NCBI GenBank assembly: GCA_965369635.1
Contig: CBDURC010000189.1
Span: forward strand, 1-6,065
Origin: UBA3071 sp965369635
Lineage (GTDB): Bacteria > Chloroflexota > Anaerolineae > UBA3071
Direction of reading: 5' to 3'
Length of the DNA stretch: 6,065 bases
Made by a program: the position numbers and the translations under genes. Below, piece after piece: positions 1 to 4,945 of this stretch (positions are counted from its first letter, which is position 1; every line of letters starts with the position of its first letter). The notes below the pieces were generated by a model that did no database searches, was not told the origin of the DNA, and saw only the letters and a list, made by a program, of their open reading frames with translations.

Positions 1-1949
1 GTGCTGGGGTCGGCGTAGGTCGTCCACCACAGATGGTGTTGAACCCAACCGCGATGCTCGAACACGTCCCACATCCTGGCCATGGTGTCGCAGTGGCACC
101 CTGGGCTGCAGTTGCCCACCATCGCCTGCGCATCCGTCGGATGTTCCGTGGAATTGGAAAGCACCCCCCACTCCGACACGACCGCTGGCTTCCCTGCTAT
201 CCAACCCTGATTCTGCTGCCAGTTGCGAAAGTTGTCGAGATTCGTCTCCAGCCGGCACCAGTTCAGTCTGTTAGATGGCCCGTTGTACAGATGCAGATTC
301 ACGCCGTCCAGAGGAGGGTTTTGCCCATAGGCAGAGTAGTACGCGGCCCGGAAGTCGGCCATGAATCCCTTCCAAACGTCAGTGTTGACGTTGCCACAGC
401 AATACAGCTTGGCTGTCGGATCCGCCGGGTTGCCGCCCCTGCGGAGGACCTGATCAAGTTTGTGGAACGCCCGCGCCGCTTGCGCAGCGCTGCAGCCGGC
501 CTGGTAGGGCCATTCAGGCTCGTTGAATGCCAGCCAGGTCAGACCCTTGAGCTTGTTGGGGTTGGAGTTGATGAACGCGCGTATGGCCGGTCCGTCCACA
601 CTCGCCTCTCCTCGCGAGCAATTAAACTGCACAGGATAGTAGATCAAGCCAGCGTTGATCGCCTGAACGGCCTTGGCAGCACGGTAGCCCCAGTCCTGCA
701 CCGCCTTTGCGCCAGTAGCGGCGACCTTACTGGCGGGAATGCTGCTCGAGTATAGCCAGGTCAAGCCTTGCTTGGTCCCTGGCGAGGGCGGGCGAGTTGG
801 AATAGGTGTACCGGGCCGCGCCGTCGGCGTCGAGGTAGCCCACCTCGCCGTGGGCGTCGAGGTAGCCCGCCACGACGTGGGCGTCGGCGTGGCCGTGGCG
901 ATTGGGCCACTGCCGCTCTGATAGCAGATCTCTATCTTGACTGCCAACTGCGGGTCTTGGTCATAGGCCCAGGCGTCAATGTAGTTGGCGTTGTCGGCAT
1001 CACTCTCGATCAATACTGATAGCGCATTATACACGGACCATCCCGGACGACTGACGATGTCCTGTACCAGCGATGCTATTTCAGGGCTGTCAAACCACAT
1101 CCCGCTAGTAGGCGTGAAATCCATGTTCCACGTGATCGACGCCTCGGTATGCGGACGCTCATGGACCAGTGTGTTGTCGCTCGTGAAGGGCGCGGACGAG
1201 TCCACGGCCTCCCCGTGGATATACACCCTAACAGGCATGCCTGTGTGGTACTTGTAGCGAAGGGAAAGCCGAGCAGATGTGATGAAAGCATCTTGCGGGA
1301 CGGCCACTCCGATGAAACGCAGGCCGCTTGCGTGCCGCCAGACCTCTTCCCGCGACCGCGTGCCGATACGCACCTCACTTCGATAGGCGTCGTTCTCGGG
1401 CGGCTCAACGAGAATCACAGTTGTGTCATCGCTGCTCCCCCCAACCTGCCCTACCCAACACACAGAGGTGAGTGTGGCCGTAGGGCTAGCCGTGGCCGTC
1501 GGCGTTGGACTTGGAGTCACAGTCGCGGTGGGAGTGGGCGTACGCGTCACGGTTGGAGTGGGTGTAGGCGTCGCCGAAGGAGTCGGCGTCGGTGTGTCTG
1601 TCGGCGTCTGGGTCGGCGTGACAGAGGGTGTCGGCGACCGCGTGCTTGTTGGCGTGGGGCTCGGCGTGGCGGTGGCCGTGGGCGTCAATGTCGGTGTAGC
1701 TGTAGGTTCTGTCGTCGCCGTTGTCGTCGGCGTGACTGTGGGCGTCCTGGTCGGCATATTGATCAGCGAGGCCGCGTGCATGACCAGCGGCATGTGGCTC
1801 AGGTGCACAGCCGACGTCCTTATCGGCGCAGTCAACGCAGACGCATAAGTCGCAGACAGCGTTGGTTTCCACCAAGACAGGCCGCTACCTGCCAGTGAGG
1901 CGATACCGACAACAAGACAGACAAGTGGCAATGAGACGACGCGTTTCAT
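1..1949 (-). CDS. Secreted multidomain glycoside hydrolase-like protein (C-terminus cut by window edge)
   Basis: The frame is open from the ATG at 1949 to the window edge: 649 codons plus two bases, no stop. Residues 1-25 look like an export signal: KR, then a hydrophobic run (VVSLPLVCLVVGIASLAG). Residues 67-161 are a Thr-Pro linker. Residues about 178-343 resemble a beta-sandwich module often found on secreted enzymes (GLRF..V..P, ITSA.L, IASLVQDIVSRPGWS, NALSVLI, then a final strand). Residues 350-392 are a second Thr-Pro linker. From 396 on there is a TIM-barrel-like domain with AFNEPEW (E477, likely acid/base), GVNLHLYN (549-556) and VVSEWG (E593, likely nucleophile), as in clan GH-A hydrolases. 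Substrate and GH family cannot be assigned. Eight cysteines lie in the barrel. The start follows a strong AAGGAGG and overlaps the upstream regulator's stop. The signal and linkers predict a cell-surface or extracellular location. Hydrolase function is inferred from motifs only. Confidence 0.85.
   Translation of the reverse strand, partial: MKRVVSLPLVCLVVGIASLAGSGLSWWKPTLSATYASALTAPIRTSAVHLSHMPLVMHAASLINMPTRTPTVTPTTTATTEPTATPTLTPTATATPSPTPTSTRSPTPSVTPTQTPTDTPTPTPSATPTPTPTVTRTPTPTATVTPSPTPTATASPTATLTSVCWVGQVGGSSDDTTVILVEPPENDAYRSEVRIGTRSREEVWRHASGLRFIGVAVPQDAFITSARLSLRYKYHTGMPVRVYIHGEAVDSSAPFTSDNTLVHERPHTEASITWNMDFTPTSGMWFDSPEIASLVQDIVSRPGWSVYNALSVLIESDADNANYIDAWAYDQDPQLAVKIEICYQSGSGPIATATPTPTSWRATSTPTARWATSTPTARPGTPIPTRPPSPGTKQGLTWLYSSSIPASKVAATGAKAVQDWGYRAAKAVQAINAGLIYYPVQFNCSRGEASVDGPAIRAFINSNPNKLKGLTWLAFNEPEWPYQAGCSAAQAARAFHKLDQVLRRGGNPADPTAKLYCCGNVNTDVWKGFMADFRAAYYSAYGQNPPLDGVNLHLYNGPSNRLNWCRLETNLDNFRNWQQNQGWIAGKPAVVSEWGVLSNSTEHPTDAQAMVGNCSPGCHCDTMARMWDVFEHRGWVQHHLWWTTYADPS
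774..902 (-). repeat. Second Thr-Pro linker region with 27-bp tandem duplication
   Basis: This stretch encodes residues 350-392 of the secreted protein, joining the beta-sandwich module to the hydrolase-like domain. Inside it, 829-855 and 856-882 are direct 27-bp copies differing at three positions, each giving a WxATSTPTAR-like unit. Because 27 is a multiple of three, gain or loss of a unit only changes linker length. The tryptophan and arginine in each unit are unusual for an otherwise Thr/Pro/Ala linker. Confidence 0.85.
1467..1751 (-). repeat. Thr-Pro-rich low-complexity linker (first linker)
   Basis: About 95 codons encode almost only Thr and Pro with some Ala, Ser and Val (TPTPT, TATPTPTPT and similar). 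The DNA is an imperfect array of 6-base units, seen on the plus strand as GGCGTN/GTCGGN steps. Such linkers are known as flexible, often glycosylated spacers in secreted multidomain enzymes. The same DNA gives long Val-Gly or Arg-rich open frames on the other strand and frames, which are not genes. Confidence 0.9.
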
Positions 1950-2506
1950 CCAGCCTCCTTCAACTCCGTCTTCTTCTGGGAATCCAACTCCTCTAGTCGG
2001 CGTGCCAACTCATCCAGTTGAGCCCGCAGCCGCCCCACTTCGGCTTGGGACGGCAGGTTCAGCCGGCTCAGCGCGGTTTGGAAACGGTGCTCAACGATAG
2101 CCGACAGACTGACCTCCTCAGGCTGTGCTGGGGCCAGCAGTTCTCGCAGCCGTTCGGCCCCGGTCAGGGAGAGTTCCCCCTCCGCCAGCAACACTCCGAT
2201 GCTCGATTCCAATTCTCTCTGCCACGTATCCGACGGCATACCACCAACCCGAATCAGGTGCGCCAGGACCGTCCGCGAGAACGAGGTGGCCCGCTGCCGC
2301 GCCTGGGCAAAGATGATCTGTGCCAGCGTGACATCTGTCAGGTCATCTCCCGTCTCATGGTCAACGACCTGCACGTCCTGGCCAGCCTGGACGAGCGAGG
2401 CGATCTCTTCCAGAGTGATGTAGCGCTTGGCCTCGGTATTGTACAGCTTACGGTTAGGATATCGCTTGATGAACGGCACAGGAGTCCCTACGTTCACAGG
2501 TTCCAA
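1946..2506 (-). CDS. PhaR-like transcriptional regulator (PHA-accumulation-regulator DNA-binding domain)
   Basis: A 186-residue protein. Residues 13-70 carry the motif set of the PhaR N-terminal DNA-binding domain (PHB/PHA accumulation regulator family): IKRYPNRKLYNT, then YITLEEIASLV, then VVDHETGDDLT and LAQIIF. Classical PhaR represses polyhydroxyalkanoate and phasin genes and also senses the polymer. The rest differs from proteobacterial PhaR: a helical middle, and a charged heptad-like coiled coil at about 153-182 (LRAQLDELARRLEELDSQKK) that could mediate oligomerisation. No PHA synthase or phasin gene is in the window, so a PHA role is not shown. The farthest start is TTG at 2506, just after an in-frame TAG; GTG at 2497 or 2479 would keep the whole domain. 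No Shine-Dalgarno precedes any of them. Its TGA overlaps the next gene's ATG (ATGA), implying one transcript and coupled translation. Confidence 0.85.
   Translation of the reverse strand: MEPVNVGTPVPFIKRYPNRKLYNTEAKRYITLEEIASLVQAGQDVQVVDHETGDDLTDVTLAQIIFAQARQRATSFSRTVLAHLIRVGGMPSDTWQRELESSIGVLLAEGELSLTGAERLRELLAPAQPEEVSLSAIVEHRFQTALSRLNLPSQAEVGRLRAQLDELARRLEELDSQKKTELKEAG
1954..1960 (-). promoter_or_regulatory. Strong Shine-Dalgarno for the secreted hydrolase-like gene
   Basis: The minus strand reads AAGGAGG four bases before the ATG at 1949. It lies inside the last codons of the upstream regulator gene, so the secreted protein can be initiated independently or by coupled re-initiation at the ATGA overlap. 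Confidence 0.8.
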
Positions 2507-2515
2507 AGCGCGGTC

Positions 2516-2544
2516 ATTCTAACACGCCTCACGGTGGCTGTCAA
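2516..2544 (-). promoter_or_regulatory. Sigma70-type promoter for the regulator-hydrolase operon
   Basis: On the minus strand a perfect -35 TTGACA (2544-2539), a 17-base spacer and a -10 TAGAAT (2521-2516, five of six matches). Transcription would be expected to start near 2508-2510, almost at the first possible start codon (TTG 2506) and 11-13 bases before GTG 2497. This fits the lack of a Shine-Dalgarno and suggests a leaderless or near-leaderless message. Confidence 0.75.
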
Positions 2545-2552
2545 ACGCACGA

Positions 2553-2568
2553 TGCGCTGAAAGGCGCA
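2553..2568. promoter_or_regulatory. Dyad between the divergent promoters, candidate operator
   Basis: TGCGC-N6-GCGCA is a perfect 5-bp inverted repeat (six with a T-G wobble around a GAAA loop). It sits between the two divergent -35 boxes (2539-2544 and 2576-2581). TGC/GCA half-sites recall the TGC-rich palindromes reported for PhaR binding in proteobacteria, so autoregulation by the adjacent PhaR-like protein is possible. A dyad this short could also arise by chance. Confidence 0.35.
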
Positions 2569-2575
2569 GGGAGGT

Positions 2576-2604
2576 TTGGACGCAGACCAACTCTGGTGTA
2601 GAAT
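2576..2604 (+). promoter_or_regulatory. Candidate promoter of the glycerolipid operon
   Basis: TTGGAC (2576-2581), a 17-base spacer and TAGAAT (2599-2604). The -10 matches five of six consensus bases, but the -35 only three, so it may need an activator. Transcription would start near 2611, giving a leader of about 150 bases before plsY that contains short dyads and a long hairpin. No better plus-strand promoter was seen in the interval. Confidence 0.45.
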
Positions 2605-2638
2605 GGCGAGGCAATGCAGCAACGGATAGCCCGCAATG

Positions 2639-2669
2639 GGGTTCTAACCCGTGACGACCAAGTGGTTGG
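2639..2669 (+). promoter_or_regulatory. Two short dyads in the plsY leader
   Basis: GGGTT-CT-AACCC (2639-2650) and ACCA-AG-TGGT (2657-2666, or CCAA-N4-TTGG at 2658-2669) are back-to-back palindromes in the predicted leader. They may be protein-binding sites or small RNA stems, or chance. The first resembles an isolated tRNA T-arm, but no other tRNA part is present. Confidence 0.25.
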
Positions 2670-2748
2670 GAAAGTCGTAGGTTGGTAGATTGGTAAGTTG
2701 GTAAATTGGTCAGCGGAGCCAAATCTACCAACTTACCAATCTACCGAC
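2666..2748. repeat. Oppositely oriented 8-nt minisatellites forming a long hairpin
   Basis: TTGG recurs at 2666, 2682, 2690, 2698 and 2706, in register with an 8-base unit (TTGGTARR). After a short gap the complementary CCAA unit recurs at 2719, 2728 and 2736, with CCGA at 2744. The two halves form an inverted repeat: 2684-2703 is perfectly complementary to 2726-2745 (20 bp), with a 22-base loop that can pair further, and the outer flanks continue imperfectly. No T-run follows, so it is not an ordinary intrinsic terminator. The hairpin ends about six bases before the plsY ribosome binding site. TTGG minisatellites of this kind recur between genes in many Chloroflexota genomes (from memory). 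Confidence 0.85.
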
Positions 2749-2751
2749 GTA

Positions 2752-2758
2752 GGGGGAG
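2752..2758 (+). promoter_or_regulatory. Ribosome binding site deciding the plsY start
   Basis: GGGGGAG lies five bases before ATG 2764. It supports this start over an in-frame TTG at 2698, which would add residues encoded only by the minisatellite. Confidence 0.7.
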
Positions 2759-2763
2759 CCGAG

Positions 2764-3372
2764 ATGACGATTGGATATCACGTGTTGACCACCGTGCTGG
2801 GCTATCTGCTGGGCTCGCTTCCTGTGGGCTACCTCGTGGGCAAGCTGTACGGCGTGGACGTTCGCCGGCACGGCAGCGGGCGGACAGGAGGCACAAATGT
2901 CTGGCGAGCCACAGGACGACTAGGCCCCCTGCTGCTGACCGTGCTGGGGGATGTCGCCAAGGGCCTGCTGGCAGTCTGGCTAGCACGACGGCTGACAGGT
3001 TCCGAACTGTCTGCGGTGCTGTCCGGCGCGGCAGCGGTCTTCGGCCACAACTGGCCAATCTTCCTGCGCTTCAAGGGAGGGGCAGGTGGTATGACGGCGG
3101 GCGCTTGCCTGGTCATGCTCAACGGCGTGGCAGGCGCCATCACCATCCCCATCGCTGCGCTCGCCCTTTACCTGTCGCACTACGCCTCAGTGGGCACACT
3201 CACGGTGGGCGTGGGTGGCCTGCTCGTGCTGACCATCCTGCGTGTGGCCGCTCCTGCGCTGACCCCAGCCGTCCACCTGCTGTACGGCCTGCTGTCCGCG
3301 GCATGGATCGTCTGGGCATTGCGCCCCAATATCCGGCGGCTACTCCGCGGCACAGAGCGGCGCATCAGGTAG
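2764..3372 (+). CDS. plsY: PlsY-like acyl-phosphate:glycerol-3-phosphate acyltransferase, divergent
   Basis: A 202-residue membrane protein, the usual PlsY length, with several hydrophobic segments (roughly 3-25, 55-75, 82-100, 113-135, 142-160, 165-186). PlsY transfers an acyl group from acyl-phosphate to the sn-1 position of glycerol-3-phosphate at the inner membrane, the first step of phospholipid synthesis. Motif 1 is recognisable at 17-48 (GSLP..., GVDVRRHGSG, GGTNVWR), motif 2 at 94-111 (GHNWPIFLRFKGG), and motif 3 at 187-201 (NIRRLLRGTERRI). Departures from the common consensus: GSGN becomes GSGR (R40), GATN becomes GGTN (G43), GGKGVAT becomes GGAGGMT (A107, G109, M110), and the motif 3 histidine three residues before the Asn is L187. 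Family membership is secure; standard activity is less so. Its stop is 14 bases before glpK, so they are probably co-transcribed. The presence of a second, canonical PlsY in the genome is unknown. Confidence 0.88.
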   Translation: MTIGYHVLTTVLGYLLGSLPVGYLVGKLYGVDVRRHGSGRTGGTNVWRATGRLGPLLLTVLGDVAKGLLAVWLARRLTGSELSAVLSGAAAVFGHNWPIFLRFKGGAGGMTAGACLVMLNGVAGAITIPIAALALYLSHYASVGTLTVGVGGLLVLTILRVAAPALTPAVHLLYGLLSAAWIVWALRPNIRRLLRGTERRIR

Positions 3373-3386
3373 TGGTAGAGGCCAAT

Positions 3387-4886
3387 ATGCCGCGCTACGT
3401 CATGGCTCTCGATCAAGGCACGACCAGTTCCCGCGCCATCCTTTTCGACCGCGCTGGCCAGACCGTGGCCTCAGCACAAGAGGAGTTCCCGCAGATCTTC
3501 CCCCAGCCAGGCTGGGTGGAACACGATCCTGAAGACATCTGGCGCACGCAGATGGCTGTGGCGCGGCAGGCGATGGCGAAGGCCGCCGCCTCCGTGGATG
3601 ATGTGGCTGCCATCGGCATCACCAACCAGCGGGAGACAACAGTGGTCTGGGACCGGCGCACGGGCGAGCCGGTGTACAACGCCGTGGTATGGCAGTGCCG
3701 CCGCACTGCTGACCGCTGTGAGGCGCTCAAAGCCAGCGGGTTCGCCGAGGCCATCCGTGCTAAGACCGGGCTGGTGGCCGATGCCTACTTCTCGGGCACC
3801 AAGATAGCATGGATCCTGGACAACGTGCCCGAGGCCCGAGGCCGCGCCGAAGCGGGCGAACTGGCCTTCGGCACCATTGACACGTTCCTGCTCTGGAGGC
3901 TGAGTGGTGGCCGCGTCCACGTCACCGACTACAGCAACGCTTCCCGCACGCTGATCTTCAACATCCACACCCTGGACTGGGACGAGGACATTCTTGCCGA
4001 ACTGCGCATCCCGCGCAGCCTATTGCCGGAGGTTCGTCCCTCCAGCGCCTTCTACGGCGAGACAGACCCCGCTATCTTCTTCGGCGGTGCCATACCGCTG
4101 GCAGGCGACGCGGGCGACCAGCAAGCAGCCACCTTCGGCCAGGCCTGCCACACGGCTGGCATGGCCAAGAATACCTACGGCACGGGCTGCTTCATGCTCC
4201 TGAACACCGGCGAACAGGCGGTGCCGTCGGAACGGGGGTTGTTGACCACCATTGCCTGGGGACTGGGCGGCAAAGTCATCTATGCTCTGGAAGGCAGCGT
4301 CTTCATCGCCGGTGCCGCCGTGCAGTGGCTGCGAGACGAACTGCGTATCATCGAGCGCAGCGGTGACGTGGAGCCGCTGGCCGCTTCGGTGCCCGACACC
4401 GGCGGCGTTTACGTCGTGCCCGCTTTCGTCGGCCTCGGTGCACCCTACTGGGATCAGTACGCTCGCGGCGCTATCCTGGGGCTCACGCGGGGCAGCGGTC
4501 GGGCGCACATCGCCCGCGCCACGCTGGAGTCCATCGCTTATCAGACGCGGGATGTGCTGGAGGCCATGCGTGCCGATTCGGGCATCGAGTTGAACGAGCT
4601 GCGGGTGGACGGTGGAGCCGTACGCAACGACCTGCTGATGCAATTCCAGGCCGACATCCTGGGCGTGCCAGTGCTGCGGCCGGTGGTGACGGAGACGACG
4701 GCGCTGGGCGCAGCCTACCTGGCCGGGCTGGCCGTGGGCTTCTGGCAAGATCAGCAAGAGATCGCCCGCAACTGGGCGGTGGACAGAGTATTCGAGCCAG
4801 ACATGAGTGCTGAGCGACGAGAGGAACTATATGCTGGCTGGGAGAAGGCTGTAGAGCGGACGCTCGGTTGGGCAAGAAGAGACTAG
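3387..4886 (+). CDS. glpK: Glycerol kinase
   Basis: A 499-residue FGGY-family kinase, full length for GlpK, which phosphorylates glycerol with ATP to sn-glycerol-3-phosphate in the cytoplasm. Visible landmarks: N-terminal phosphate-binding loop ALDQGTTSSRA (7-17), glycerol-contacting NQRET (80-84), FGGY signature 1 YFSGTKIAWILDN (134-146), catalytic Asp in AGDQQAA (D244), TYGTGCF (263-269), and the C-terminal VDGGAVRNDLLMQFQADILG signature (407-426). ATG 3387 has a modest GAGG five bases upstream and puts the family's usual start at residue 4-5. A longer upstream extension in this frame overlaps plsY and is not real. The region before AGDQQ is short (FFGGAIPLAG) and lacks the GGTR segment that binds fructose-1,6-bisphosphate in the E. 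coli enzyme. The AFYG segment has Ala where many Firmicutes enzymes have the HPr-phosphorylated His. Both forms of control may therefore be absent (inference). Confidence 0.96.
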   Translation: MPRYVMALDQGTTSSRAILFDRAGQTVASAQEEFPQIFPQPGWVEHDPEDIWRTQMAVARQAMAKAAASVDDVAAIGITNQRETTVVWDRRTGEPVYNAVVWQCRRTADRCEALKASGFAEAIRAKTGLVADAYFSGTKIAWILDNVPEARGRAEAGELAFGTIDTFLLWRLSGGRVHVTDYSNASRTLIFNIHTLDWDEDILAELRIPRSLLPEVRPSSAFYGETDPAIFFGGAIPLAGDAGDQQAATFGQACHTAGMAKNTYGTGCFMLLNTGEQAVPSERGLLTTIAWGLGGKVIYALEGSVFIAGAAVQWLRDELRIIERSGDVEPLAASVPDTGGVYVVPAFVGLGAPYWDQYARGAILGLTRGSGRAHIARATLESIAYQTRDVLEAMRADSGIELNELRVDGGAVRNDLLMQFQADILGVPVLRPVVTETTALGAAYLAGLAVGFWQDQQEIARNWAVDRVFEPDMSAERREELYAGWEKAVERTLGWARRD

Positions 4887-4889
4887 AGA

Positions 4890-4945
4890 TTGGAAATTGG
4901 AGGTTGGAAGTTGGAGAGTGGAGATTGGAAAATGGAAAATGGTCT
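4890..4945 (+). repeat. 7-nt minisatellite after glpK
   Basis: Eight units of exactly 7 bases, with TTGG (or GTGG/ATGG) at 4890, 4897, 4904, 4911, 4918, 4925, 4932 and 4939, consensus TTGGARR. It begins four bases after the glpK stop and runs into the start of the next gene, where it reads as WKLE.GDWK-type residues. Since 7 is not a multiple of three, unit gain or loss would shift any frame read through it. Confidence 0.85.

Noticed and set aside
33..755. A 240-codon plus-strand open frame
   Set aside because: It is antisense to the hydrolase-like domain, which has recognisable motifs in a frame open for 649 codons; the plus-strand product resembles no family.
1467..1751. Phase-variable repeat tract in the first linker
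   Set aside because: The units are 6-base and imperfect, so slippage would stay in frame; only linker length would change.
1486..1875. Minus-strand 129-codon His/Asp/Ala-rich frame
   Set aside because: It is a frame-shifted reading of the Thr-Pro linker, with no family features and no ribosome binding site.
1149..1898. Plus-strand open frames rich in Arg or in Val-Gly across the linker DNA (also 1423-1848)
   Set aside because: They are antisense readings of the Thr-Pro codons; composition is explained wholly by the low-complexity DNA.
2018..2560. Plus-strand 180-codon frame opposite the regulator
   Set aside because: The minus strand encodes a clear PhaR-type domain with promoter and coupling; the plus frame is its shadow.
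2638..2651. tRNA T-arm remnant (GGGTTCTAACCC)
   Set aside because: No acceptor, D or anticodon arm can be drawn around it; it is better described as a short dyad.
2684..2745. Intrinsic terminator
   Set aside because: The stem is AT-containing and repeat-based, no T-run follows on either strand, and it lies upstream of plsY rather than at an operon end.
2706..3386. Long N-terminal extension in the glpK frame, overlapping plsY
   Set aside because: The extension is out of frame with the well-supported plsY, has no domain features, and GlpK proteins start where ATG 3387 does.
4020..4757. Minus-strand 245-codon frame inside glpK
   Set aside because: It is antisense to conserved kinase motifs and is typical of GC-rich codon bias.
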